Assembly (NCBI RefSeq): GCF_011057645.1
Contig: NZ_JAALGE010000034.1
Coordinates: 1 to 33,761, forward strand
DNA length: 33,761 bases
Direction: 5' to 3'
Origin: Marisediminicola senii
GTDB lineage: Bacteria; Actinomycetota; Actinomycetes; Actinomycetales; Microbacteriaceae
Position numbers and translations under genes: made by a program. Of the stretch, positions 9,754 to 17,777 are shown in pieces (the stretch's first letter is position 1; every line of letters starts with the position of its first letter). Below the pieces are notes generated by a model. The model saw nothing but the letters and a program-made list of their open reading frames with translations. It ran no database searches and was not told where the DNA came from.

Positions 9754-10209
9754 TCATCGACTCGACGGGTCGGCGGGGGCCGCCGGCTGCCCCGCCTCGC
9801 CCGTGTACGGCATGCGCGACGTGAGCACCACGACGGTGTCGACGGCCAGTGTTCCGATGGCGGCCGCGATGATCGAGACGACGAGCACGGTGCCGTCGAT
9901 GAAGGGCTGGTCACGCAGCAACGCGAGGATCGCGATGAACACGACGGCCTTGATGAACCACGCGCCGAGCACCGTGGCGAAGAAGAAGTTGATGCTGCCG
10001 CGGGAGGCGATCGCGATGCTGCCGATGGTGATCGCCGACAGCGCGACGGTCATCAGCACGCCGATGCCCGCGCTGACCAGCCCCGGCAGGCCGGCGACCG
10101 CGAACCCGATGCCACCACCGATGACGAGGATCACCGCGCAGATGATGAGCGTGTAGGTGAGGATTCGCCTGAAGACGTCGGCTGGGCTGATGGGTGCTGA
10201 GCTGGTCAT
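9754..10209 (-). CDS. AtpI-like small membrane protein
   Basis: 151 residues with four predicted membrane segments: ILTYTLIICAVILVIGG, VSAGIGVLMTVALSAI, VLGAWFIKAVVFIAIL and VLVVSIIAAAIGTLAV. The position between wecA and atpB, the size and the FIKAVVFIAIL segment match the actinobacterial protein at the atpI position (Rv1303 in M. tuberculosis). AtpI proteins help c-ring assembly or Mg uptake in other bacteria; the role here is inferred. The ATG at 10209 overlaps the wecA TGA as ATGA and has GGGAGGG upstream. An open extension to 10515 lies inside wecA in another frame and is rejected. Confidence 0.82.
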   Translation of the reverse strand: MTSSAPISPADVFRRILTYTLIICAVILVIGGGIGFAVAGLPGLVSAGIGVLMTVALSAITIGSIAIASRGSINFFFATVLGAWFIKAVVFIAILALLRDQPFIDGTVLVVSIIAAAIGTLAVDTVVVLTSRMPYTGEAGQPAAPADPSSR

Positions 10210-11483
10210 GATGCCCTCCCTGGGCGGATCTGGGTGGGGCTGGTCGGCGTGGAGTCGACCGGCAGTGCCCGGTCTGCCTCTGCCGGGTCGATGGCGTTGG
10301 ATGCCTCGTCGAGCGGGTCGAGCTGGTCGGCGTCGGTGAGCGCCAGGGTCCTGGCATCGGCGCGCTGCACCGCGGACTCGATGCGCTTGCGCCTCGACAA
10401 CGGGGCGAGCGTGATGACGGCGCATCCGGTGAGCCCGGCGAACAGCAGCGTGATGGCCGCCCACGGCGGGATGAAGATGAACATGAGGAACCCGACCGAG
10501 GCGACCGTGGTCCACGCGTAGAAGATGAGCACGGCGTGGAAGTGGCTGTGCCCCATGTCGAGCAGGCGGTGGTGGAGGTGCTTGCGGTCGGCGCTGAACG
10601 GCGACTTGCCCGCGCGCAGGCGTCGGATGACCGCGAGCGCGAAGTCGAGCAGCGGCACGATGAGCACCGCGAATGGCAGCAGGATGGGGATGAAGGCGGG
10701 GAGCAGCAATCGGCCGGACGTGATGACGCCCGTGTCGATGTATCCGGTCACCGACACCGCGGATGCAGCCATCAGGAGCCCCATCAGCAGGGCGCCGGCA
10801 TCACCCATGAAGAGCTTCGCCGGGTGCCAGTTGAGCGGCAGGAAACCGACGCACGCGCCGATCAGGATGGCGCTGATCAGCGACGCGAGGTTGAAGTACT
10901 CGGACTGGGTCTGGATCGTCGTGGTGAGTATGTAGCTGTAGGCGAAGAAGACCACGTTGGCGATGAGCACCACCCCGGCGACGAGCCCGTCGAGACCGTC
11001 GATGAAGTTGACGGCGTTCATCACGAGCACGACGGCGATGACGGTGAGCACGAGGCCGAGCACGGGGGGCACGATCGTGACGCCCGCAATGGGCAGGGTC
11101 ACGAGCTGCACGCCCTGCCAGACCAGGATGCCGGCGGCGATCATCTGGCCGGCGAGCTTGGTCATCCAGTCGAGGTCCCAGATGTCGTCGGCGACGCCGA
11201 TCAGCACGATCAGCAGGGCGGCGGCGAGGATCGCGATCACGGGCCCGGGGTCGGAGAAAATCAGGCTGAACTGCGTGAGCTGCGATGCGACCCAGAACGC
11301 CGCGACGATGCCGATGAACATGGCCACTCCCCCGAGGCGCGGGGTCGGCGTGGTGTGCACGTCGCGTTCGCGGATCTGCGGGTACAGCCGGTAGTGGTGG
11401 CTGAGCTTGAGGATGGCGAAGGCCAGCACGAAGGTGATGAGGGCGGCGATACCGGCGGCGAGGGCGTAGTGGGTGATGCTCAT
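10206..11483 (-). CDS. wecA: Undecaprenyl-phosphate N-acetylglucosaminyl-1-phosphate transferase (WecA/TagO family)
   Basis: Polyprenyl-phosphate sugar-1-phosphate transferase that starts lipid-linked glycan synthesis on the inner membrane face. It is 425 residues with about eleven membrane helices. Family motifs in order are PTPRLGG near residue 46, DD at 99-100 (GVADDIWDLDW), NAVNFIDGLDG at 156-166, KLFMGDAGALLMG and a cytosolic DRKHLHHRLLDMGHSH loop (the His-rich motif of WecA). The C-terminus is a charged, poorly conserved cytosolic tail. The start ATG overlaps the upstream gene by four bases (ATGA), and the stop overlaps the atpI-like start in the same way. Confidence 0.93.
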   Translation of the reverse strand: MSITHYALAAGIAALITFVLAFAILKLSHHYRLYPQIRERDVHTTPTPRLGGVAMFIGIVAAFWVASQLTQFSLIFSDPGPVIAILAAALLIVLIGVADDIWDLDWMTKLAGQMIAAGILVWQGVQLVTLPIAGVTIVPPVLGLVLTVIAVVLVMNAVNFIDGLDGLVAGVVLIANVVFFAYSYILTTTIQTQSEYFNLASLISAILIGACVGFLPLNWHPAKLFMGDAGALLMGLLMAASAVSVTGYIDTGVITSGRLLLPAFIPILLPFAVLIVPLLDFALAVIRRLRAGKSPFSADRKHLHHRLLDMGHSHFHAVLIFYAWTTVASVGFLMFIFIPPWAAITLLFAGLTGCAVITLAPLSRRKRIESAVQRADARTLALTDADQLDPLDEASNAIDPAEADRALPVDSTPTSPTQIRPGRAS

Positions 11484-12193
11484 TCGGGATCACCCGGCGC
11501 CGCGGCATCCACACCGTCCGATTCGGTGGATGCCGCGAGCACTGCCCATATCTCGGAGCTCGGGATCACTCCCTGCCGCACGATGCGCAGCTCGCCTCCC
11601 GGCGTGCCGAGGGCGGTCGCGTCGACGATCGTCGACCCGGTGCCCGGCGTCACGGTGTCTGCGGGGTTGGAGACGCCGCCGTCGAGGTACACCGCGACGC
11701 TGTCGCCGAGCATGCGCTCCGCCTCCTGCGCGGTGGTGGCCGCGGGCTCCCCCGAGATGTTGGCGGAGGAGACGGCGAGCGGCCCGGTCTCGGACAGGAT
11801 CTCGAGGGCGATCGGGTCGGCGGGCATGCGGAGCGCGACGGTGCCGCCGGTCTCGCCCAGGTCCCAGCTCAGCGAGTTGCGGGCGGGCAGGATGACGGTG
11901 AGGCCACCCGGCCAGAACGCGTCGACGAGGGTGCGCACCTCGGGCGGCACGGTCTCGGCGAGGGCTTCCATGGTGGGGATGCCGGGGATGAGCACGGGCG
12001 GCGGCGCGTCGCGTCCGCGGTGCTTGGCGTCGAGGAGTCGCTGCACGGCGGTGGGGTTGAACGCATCGGCGGCCACGCCGTAGACGGTGTCGGTGGGGAT
12101 GACGACGAGTTCACCGCGGCCGATGGCGACCCTCGCGAGTCGCATGCCGGTGAGGAGGCTCGCGTTGTCCGAGCAGTCGAAGATGGTCGCCAT
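11480..12193 (-). CDS. L-threonylcarbamoyladenylate synthase (TsaC/Sua5/YwlC family)
   Basis: Makes threonylcarbamoyl-AMP from Thr, bicarbonate and ATP for the t6A37 tRNA modification. The YrdC fold is clear: VVIPTDTVYGVAADAF, KHRGRDAPPPVLI (the KxR substrate loop), WPGGLTVIL, VALRMPADP, PLAVSSANISGEPA and GSTIVD. ATG at 12193 (MATIFDCSDNASLL) was chosen by similarity to the Rv1301 family. An in-frame ATG four codons earlier at 12205 is equally possible, as neither has a clear ribosome site. The C-terminal tail after PSSEIW is short, so the separate Sua5 domain is absent. It overlaps wecA by 4 bp. Confidence 0.92.
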   Translation of the reverse strand: MATIFDCSDNASLLTGMRLARVAIGRGELVVIPTDTVYGVAADAFNPTAVQRLLDAKHRGRDAPPPVLIPGIPTMEALAETVPPEVRTLVDAFWPGGLTVILPARNSLSWDLGETGGTVALRMPADPIALEILSETGPLAVSSANISGEPAATTAQEAERMLGDSVAVYLDGGVSNPADTVTPGTGSTIVDATALGTPGGELRIVRQGVIPSSEIWAVLAASTESDGVDAAAPGDPE

Positions 12194-12232
12194 AGCGTGG
12201 TACATCGTAGCCGTCGGCTCGTCTGCCCCCGG

Positions 12233-13099
12233 TTAGCGCAGCGCCGTCGTCGCCCGGTCGCGCCCGAGCAGGTCGCGGTGGTGCGCGACGGCGTTCCACC
12301 CGTCGGCGGCGAGCAGGGCGCCGATCGCGGCCGCCTGCAGCTCGCCGTGTTCCATCACGAGGGTGCCCCCGTGGCGCAGCAGGCGCATCGCGGTCGTCGA
12401 GACCTGGCGTACGACGTCGAGGCCGTCCTCGCCGCCGTAGAGGGCGTGCTCCGGGTCGTGGAGCCGGACCTCGGGGTCGCGCGGGATCGCGCCGGTGGGG
12501 ATGTACGGCGGGTTCGAGATCACGACGTCGACGGCGCCGTCGAGGTCGGGAAGCGCGTCGGCCAGGGGGATGAACACGACGTGCGCGTTGTCGGCGCCGG
12601 AATCGCGGAAGTTCTGCTTCGCCCAGACGAACGCGAGGGGCGAGTTCTCGACGCCGTAGACGGTGGCATGCGGCACCTCGGTGGCCATGGCCAGCGCGAT
12701 GGCGCCGCTGCCGGTGCCGAGGTCGACGCCGACCGGGTTCGGCGACGCTACCGCGCGCAAGGCGTCGATCGCGTACTGCACGACCTGCTCGGTCTCGGGG
12801 CGCGGCACGAATACGCCGGGACCGACTGCGAGCTCGAGCGACCGGAACGGCGCGAGGCCGGTGATGTGCTGCAGGGGTTCGCGCGCGGCGCGGCGCTCGA
12901 CGGCGACGAGGATCGCGTCGCCGTCCTCGGCGGAGACCGGGGCACCCGTCACGGCCTTCGCCTGCACCTGCCCGCGGCTCATGCCCAGCACGTGCCCGAT
13001 CAGCAGTTCCGCGTCGACGGCCGCCGTCTCGATGCCGGCCGCGGCGAGGCGGGCCGTGGCATCCATGCGCAGGTCGGAGACGGTGGGATGGGCCGTCAT
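12233..13099 (-). CDS. prmC: Release factor glutamine methyltransferase (PrmC/HemK)
   Basis: Methylates the GGQ glutamine of release factors. The N-terminal helical domain (DAELLIGHVLGMSRGQV) is followed by the SAM-binding GVDLGTGSGAIALAMA and the catalytic VVISNPPYIP, with the family block FVPRPETE between them. The ATG at 13099 has GGAG eight bases upstream. A GTG at 13108 that overlaps the prfA stop as GTGA is the alternative start, three codons longer. The pairing with prfA, its substrate, directly upstream supports the call. Confidence 0.95.
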   Translation of the reverse strand: MTAHPTVSDLRMDATARLAAAGIETAAVDAELLIGHVLGMSRGQVQAKAVTGAPVSAEDGDAILVAVERRAAREPLQHITGLAPFRSLELAVGPGVFVPRPETEQVVQYAIDALRAVASPNPVGVDLGTGSGAIALAMATEVPHATVYGVENSPLAFVWAKQNFRDSGADNAHVVFIPLADALPDLDGAVDVVISNPPYIPTGAIPRDPEVRLHDPEHALYGGEDGLDVVRQVSTTAMRLLRHGGTLVMEHGELQAAAIGALLAADGWNAVAHHRDLLGRDRATTALR

Positions 13100-13104
13100 G
13101 CAGG

Positions 13105-14184
13105 TCACTCCGAGTCGCCCAGTTCCGCGAGGCGTGATTCCTCGTCGGCCAGGATGCAGGACTCGACGACGGGGCCGAGCGCCCCGTTCATCACCTGGTC
13201 GAGGTTGTATGCCTTGTACCCGGTGCGGTGGTCGGCGATGCGGTTCTCCGGGTAGTTGTAGGTGCGGATGCGCTCCGAGCGGTCCATCGTGCGGATCTGA
13301 CTCTTGCGCACGACCGAGGCCGCGGCGTCGATCTCCTCCTGCTGGCGGGCGAGCACCCTTGCGCGCAGCACGCGCATTCCGGCCTCGCGGTTCTGCAGCT
13401 GGCTCTTCTCGTTCTGCATCGCCACGACGATGCCGGTCGGAAGGTGGGTGATGCGCACGGCGGAGTCGGTGGTGTTGACCGACTGGCCGCCGGGGCCACT
13501 GGAGCGGTAGACGTCGATCTTGAGGTCGTTCTGGCTGATCTCGACCTCTTCCGGCTCATCGACCTCGGGGAAGACGAGCACGCCGGCGGCGGAGGTGTGG
13601 ATGCGACCCTGCGACTCGGTCGCGGGAACACGCTGCACCCGGTGCACACCGCCCTCGTACTTGAGGTGCGCCCACACGCCGTCGGCGGGGTCGCTCGACG
13701 ACCCCTTGATGGCGAGCTGAATGTCCTTGATGCCGCCGAGGTCGCTCCCGGTCTGCTCGATGATCTCGGTCTTCCACTTCATGCTCTCCGCGTAGTGGAG
13801 GTACATGCGCAGCAGGTCGGCGGCGAACAGTGCGGATTCCGCACCGCCCTCCCCCATCTTGATCTCCATGATCACGTCGCGCGCGTCGAGTTCGTCGCGC
13901 GGGATCAGCAACCGGCGAAGCGTCTCGGATGTGGCATCCGCCGCCGCCTGCAGCGCGGGGACCTCGGCGGCGAAGGACGCGTCTTCCGACGCCATCTCCT
14001 CGGCCGCGGCGAGATCCTCGCTCTGCTGCTGCCACTGGTGGTACGACGCGACGATGCGCGACAGCTCGGCGTAGCGCCGGTTGACCTTCTTCGACAGGAC
14101 CGGGTTCGCGTGCAGGGCAGGATCGGCGAGCTGCTCCTGCAGAGCATCGTGCTCGGTCAGGAGGGTTTCTACCGACTCGAACAC
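13105..14184 (-). CDS. prfA: Peptide chain release factor 1
   Basis: Reads UAA and UAG stop codons. It is 359 residues. The codon-recognition tripeptide PAT is present in [17 protein letters not shown], and the peptidyl-tRNA hydrolysis motif GGQ in [20 protein letters not shown]. The PAT (not SPF) tripeptide identifies RF1 rather than RF2. The start is GTG three bases after the rho stop, with AAGGA inside the end of rho. The stop overlaps the alternative prmC start. Confidence 0.97.
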   Translation of the reverse strand: MFESVETLLTEHDALQEQLADPALHANPVLSKKVNRRYAELSRIVASYHQWQQQSEDLAAAEEMASEDASFAAEVPALQAAADATSETLRRLLIPRDELDARDVIMEIKMGEGGAESALFAADLLRMYLHYAESMKWKTEIIEQTGSDLGGIKDIQLAIKGSSSDPADGVWAHLKYEGGVHRVQRVPATESQGRIHTSAAGVLVFPEVDEPEEVEISQNDLKIDVYRSSGPGGQSVNTTDSAVRITHLPTGIVVAMQNEKSQLQNREAGMRVLRARVLARQQEEIDAAASVVRKSQIRTMDRSERIRTYNYPENRIADHRTGYKAYNLDQVMNGALGPVVESCILADEESRLAELGDSE

Positions 14185-14187
14185 CGA

Positions 14188-16632
14188 TCAGTCCTTGTCT
14201 GAGCCCGGCGCCGCCGGCATGGACTTCTGCACCTGCATCAGGAATTCGACGTTGCTCGAGGTGTCCTTGAGGCGCGTGAGCACGAGCTCGAGCGCCTGCT
14301 GGGTCTCGAGCCCGGCGAGGGCGCGGCGCAGCTTCCAGTTGATCTTCGTCTCGTCGACGCCCATGAGCATCTCCTCGCGGCGGGTGCCGGAGGCGTTGAC
14401 GTCGACCGCGGGGAAGATGCGCTTGTCGGCCAGGTGGCGCGACAGGCGGAGCTCCATGTTGCCGGTGCCCTTGAACTCCTCGAAGATGACCTCGTCCATC
14501 TTGGACCCGGTCTCGACGAGCGCGGTGGCGAGAATGGTGAGCGAGCCGCCGTCTTCGATGTTGCGCGCGGCGCCGAAGAAGCGCTTCGGCGGGTATAGGG
14601 CAGACGAGTCGACTCCACCGGAGAGGATGCGACCGGAGGCCGGCGCCGTGAGGTTGTATGCGCGGCCGAGTCGCGTGATCGAGTCGAGCAGCACGACGAC
14701 GTCGTGGCCGAGTTCGACGAGGCGCTTGGCGCGTTCGATGGCGAGCTCTGCGACGGTCGTGTGGTCCTCGGCCGGACGGTCGAAGGTGGAGGCGATGACC
14801 TCGCCCTTCACCGTGCGCTGCATGTCGGTGACCTCTTCGGGACGCTCGTCGACGAGAACGACCATGAGGTGGACCTCGGGGTTGTTCTTGGCGATGGCGT
14901 TGGCGATGGCCTGCAGCACGAGGGTCTTGCCCGCCTTGGGCGGCGAGACGATGAGGCCGCGCTGTCCCTTGCCGATCGGCGACACGAGGTCGATGATGCG
15001 GGTGGTCAGCTTGTTCGACTCGGTCTCGAGGCGCAGTCGCTCCTGCGGGTAGAGCGGGGTCAGCTTGCCGAACTCGACGCGGTCGGCTGCCTGCTCGACG
15101 GGGAGGCCGTTGATCGAGTCGATCTTGACGATCGCGTTGTACTTCTGGCGGCCGTTGCTGTCGTTCTCGCGCGGCTGGCGGATGGCGCCGACGACGGCGT
15201 CTCCCTTGCGCAGGTTGTACTTCTTGACCTGGCCGAGCGAGACGTACACGTCGTTATTACCCGGCAGGTACCCGCTGGTGCGCACGAACGCGTAGTTGTC
15301 GAGCACGTCGAGGATGCCGGCGACGGGGATGAGCACGTCGTCGTCGCTGATCTCGGGCTCGAAGTCGTCTCCGCTGCCGGGGCCCCGGCGCTTGCGGTCG
15401 CGGTAGCGGTTGCGGCCGCCGCGCTCGTTCTCGTTGTCGCTCTGCTGCTGGCGCTCGGAGCGCTCCTCGGTGCGGGTGTTGTCGCCCCGGTTGTTACTGT
15501 CGCGGTTGTTGTTGTCGCGCGAGTTGTTGTCGCGGTTGTTGTTGTCGCGGTTGTTGTTATCGCGACCATTCTCGCCACGGTTGTTGTCGCCACGACCGTT
15601 GTTCTGTTCGTTGCGACCCTGGTTGTCGCGGTTCTGGTTGTCGCGGTTCTGCTCGTTGCGGTTGCCGCGGCCACGCGTGTTCTGGCGGCCGGACTCCTGG
15701 GCGTCGTCGCCCTGCTCGGCCTCGTCGGCGCGCTCGGCACCGTTGCCAGCACCGTTGCCGTTACCGTTGCGGCTGTCGGCTCCGTTGCGGCTGTCGCCGC
15801 CGTTGCGGTCGCCACCGTTGCGGCCGCGTCCACGTCCGCGGTTGCGGGTCGGCGCCTGCTGGGTGTCGTTGTCACCCGCGGAGTCGCCGTCACCGGAAGC
15901 GCTGTCGCCGGAGGTGCTGTCGCCGGCCGACTCGTCGTCGCTGGAGGCCTCGGCTGCGGAGGTGTTGTCGCCCGTCGCGTCGTCGCCGGCGATGGATGCC
16001 CCGGCGCCCCGCACCGGCTGGGGAAGCTCGATGGGCGGCTCGACTGCCTGCGTGCCCTCGGCAGCGGCGTCGGTCGGCGCCTCGGCCGTGGTGCGTCCAG
16101 CGGACGCGCGGCGCGAGCGGGTGGGAGCCTTGCGGGCGGGCTTCTCGGATGCGGCGGGAGCGACGACCTCGTCGCTGATCGCGGCCTCGAGCAGCCCGGC
16201 GTCGGCCGGGGCCTCGGCGGATGGTGCGTCGACGGCAGGTGCGTCGGCGGGAACCGCGCTCCGTGCGGGGAGCTTGCTCTCTGGCAGCTCGACCACGACG
16301 GGCTCGGGGGCGGTGATCACGCCGGCGGTGGCGCTGGCACGACGCGGTGCACGCTTGCGCGCAGCGGGCGGCGCGGTGACGGGGGCCTCGGCGGGCGTCT
16401 CGTCCTGCGCGGCATCCGGAGTCTCGACCTGCGCGTCCTGCGCGGGAGCCTCTGCCTGGTCGTTGTTGCTGTTCTGGACCTCGTTGATGGCGTTCACGAG
16501 CTCTCCTTTACGTAGTTTGGACGTGCCACTGATGCCGAGTCGGCCTGCGAGTGCCTGGAGTTCAGACAGGCGCATGGCGCTCAACGGTGCACGAGAGTCC
16601 GCGTCGGAAACGCGGACGTTGACGTCAGTCAC
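14188..16632 (-). CDS. rho: Transcription termination factor Rho with large disordered insertion
   Basis: Hexameric RNA helicase that ends transcription. It is 814 residues, against about 419 in E. coli. Residues 15-50 are the Rho_N domain (LSELQALAGRLGISGTSKL). About 55-428 are low-complexity: first Ala/Pro/Glu-rich, then Asp/Ser/Gly-rich, then Arg/Asn/Gly-rich with repeated RDNNN units. About 429-505 are the RNA-binding cold-shock fold (DDVLIPVAGILDVLDNYAFV). The ATPase follows, with PPKAGKT near 565 and VVVLLDSITRLGRAYN as Walker B. The catalytic core is intact. The start is GTG with AAAGGA ten bases upstream. A 173-bp leader with a hairpin separates it from thrB. Actinobacterial Rho proteins often have such insertions; this one is notably Asn-rich. 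Confidence 0.97.
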   Translation of the reverse strand: MTDVNVRVSDADSRAPLSAMRLSELQALAGRLGISGTSKLRKGELVNAINEVQNSNNDQAEAPAQDAQVETPDAAQDETPAEAPVTAPPAARKRAPRRASATAGVITAPEPVVVELPESKLPARSAVPADAPAVDAPSAEAPADAGLLEAAISDEVVAPAASEKPARKAPTRSRRASAGRTTAEAPTDAAAEGTQAVEPPIELPQPVRGAGASIAGDDATGDNTSAAEASSDDESAGDSTSGDSASGDGDSAGDNDTQQAPTRNRGRGRGRNGGDRNGGDSRNGADSRNGNGNGAGNGAERADEAEQGDDAQESGRQNTRGRGNRNEQNRDNQNRDNQGRNEQNNGRGDNNRGENGRDNNNRDNNNRDNNSRDNNNRDSNNRGDNTRTEERSERQQQSDNENERGGRNRYRDRKRRGPGSGDDFEPEISDDDVLIPVAGILDVLDNYAFVRTSGYLPGNNDVYVSLGQVKKYNLRKGDAVVGAIRQPRENDSNGRQKYNAIVKIDSINGLPVEQAADRVEFGKLTPLYPQERLRLETESNKLTTRIIDLVSPIGKGQRGLIVSPPKAGKTLVLQAIANAIAKNNPEVHLMVVLVDERPEEVTDMQRTVKGEVIASTFDRPAEDHTTVAELAIERAKRLVELGHDVVVLLDSITRLGRAYNLTAPASGRILSGGVDSSALYPPKRFFGAARNIEDGGSLTILATALVETGSKMDEVIFEEFKGTGNMELRLSRHLADKRIFPAVDVNASGTRREEMLMGVDETKINWKLRRALAGLETQQALELVLTRLKDTSSNVEFLMQVQKSMPAAPGSDKD
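15490..15565 (-). repeat. 15-bp repeats encoding RDNNN in rho
   Basis: Five consecutive 15-bp units encode RDNNN, RDNNN, RDNNS, RDNNN and RDSNN, within a longer Arg/Asn/Gln/Gly-rich stretch (about 15480-15670, also with RDNQN and RDNQG units). Neighbouring units are nearly identical at DNA level, so the tract can expand or contract by slippage in steps that keep the frame. The composition resembles prion-like and RNA-binding disordered tracts. Confidence 0.85.
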
Positions 16633-16650
16633 TGAGTAGGGTTCCTTTCG

Positions 16651-16674
16651 CCCCGATCAAAGAATTCGTCGGGG
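16651..16674 (-). promoter_or_regulatory. Hairpin in rho leader next to the ribosome site
   Basis: CCCCGA and TCGGGG form a 6-bp stem around a 12-base loop, ending two bases before the AAAGGA ribosome site of rho. It is placed to influence translation initiation or leader termination. Rho genes are commonly autoregulated through their leaders; a regulatory role here is inference. Confidence 0.4.
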
Positions 16675-16785
16675 GGAAGCTGATCGCATGCTCGAAGCTC
16701 TAGCCGATGCGCGAGATGAGGAGTTGCGCAGACGGAAACTGCTGCGTGCGATTGCTGATTGAAATGCGCCGGGCAGGTGACGACA

Positions 16786-16814
16786 TCTTTAGTCGAAACT
16801 GCAGATTAGGTCAG
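16786..16814 (-). promoter_or_regulatory. Candidate rho promoter
   Basis: On the minus strand CTGACC (16809-16814) and TAAAGA (16786-16791) are separated by exactly 17 bases. They lie over the end of thrB and would give a leader of about 145 bases before the rho GTG. Both boxes are imperfect (four of six matches to the -35; the -10 lacks the final T), so this is tentative. The 173-bp gap between thrB and rho, in a string of otherwise touching genes, favours a promoter here. Confidence 0.3.
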
Positions 16815-17777
16815 TGCTGTTGGCTGGGCCAACGCTCCCACCGGGTGCGGGATTACTGTAGCACCTTTGACATCTACGGCCAGCATGAGTGACTGCCACG
16901 GCGAGCCGTCGTGTGCGGCCACCACGGCGGCCGCGTCGAGGCGCTGCGCGGGGTCGCTGCAGAGCAGCAGGATCGATGGTCCGGCCCCCGAAACGACGGC
17001 GGGCAGGCCGTGCGATCGTAATTCGGCGATCAGCGCGTCGGTCTCCGGCATCGCCGCCGCGCGGTAGCTCTGGTGCAGCTTGTCCTCGGTCGCCGCGAGC
17101 AGCAGTTCGGGGCTCTGGATGAGGGCGGCGATGAGCAGCGCCGAGCGCGAGACGTTGAAGATCGCGTCTTCGTGCGGCACCGACATCGGATAGAGGGAGC
17201 GCGCGAGTTCGGTCGACATGGTGCTCTGCGGCACGCAGACCAGGGGCGATACACCGCGGTGCACCATGAGCTTCTTGTGCTGCGGGCCCTCCGGCGTCGT
17301 CCACGCGATGGTGAGCCCACCGAACAGGGCGGGGGCCACGTTGTCCGGGTGCCCCTCGATCTCGGTGGCGATGGCGAGCAGCGCCCTGGCGTCGATCGAC
17401 ACGATGCCGTCGAGCAGCCCGCGGGCGGCCATGATGCCCGACACGATCGCGGCACCGGATGACCCGAGCCCGCGCCCGTGCGGAATCGAGTTGTGCGCGA
17501 TCAGGTCGAGCCCCGGCAGCTCGAACCCGTAGCTGCCGAAGGCGTGGCGAATAGCCGACACCACGAGATTGGACGCGTCGGTGGGCACTTCGCCCGCGCC
17601 GACGCCGTTGACCTGCACGGTCGCGCCCGGCTCCTCGCGCACGGTGACGGTCAGTTCGTCGTATAGCGACAGCGCGAGGCCGAGCGTGTCGAACCCCGGT
17701 CCGAGGTTCGCCGACGTCGCGGGCACCCGCACCGAGACCGAGCGGCCCAGTGGCACGGGTGCCGCGCTGAGTGTCAC
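16806..17777 (-). CDS. thrB: Homoserine kinase
   Basis: Phosphorylates homoserine in threonine synthesis. GHMP-kinase motifs are in order: VRVPATSANLGPGFDTLGLAL near the start, the ATP-binding GRGLGSSGAAIVSGIMAA, and SGAGPSILLL near the end. The start is GTG at 17777, overlapping the thrC stop as GTGA. This gives 323 residues, normal for the family. The open frame continues upstream into thrC only as a shadow. Confidence 0.96.
   Translation of the reverse strand: MTLSAAPVPLGRSVSVRVPATSANLGPGFDTLGLALSLYDELTVTVREEPGATVQVNGVGAGEVPTDASNLVVSAIRHAFGSYGFELPGLDLIAHNSIPHGRGLGSSGAAIVSGIMAARGLLDGIVSIDARALLAIATEIEGHPDNVAPALFGGLTIAWTTPEGPQHKKLMVHRGVSPLVCVPQSTMSTELARSLYPMSVPHEDAIFNVSRSALLIAALIQSPELLLAATEDKLHQSYRAAAMPETDALIAELRSHGLPAVVSGAGPSILLLCSDPAQRLDAAAVVAAHDGSPWQSLMLAVDVKGATVIPHPVGALAQPTALT

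Noticed and set aside
15480-15670. CRISPR-like array
   Set aside because: The repeats are 15 bp, contiguous without spacers, and code for part of Rho.
14704-16639. Long hydrophobic plus-strand frames opposite rho (603 and 409 codons)
   Set aside because: Runs of Val/Ala/Leu are the reverse reading of the Asn/Asp/Arg repeats of Rho; they mimic membrane helices only by composition.
16819-16833. GTTGGC-TGG-GCCAAC inverted repeat as a terminator of the thr operon
   Set aside because: It lies inside the thrB coding sequence before its stop codon and has no T-run.
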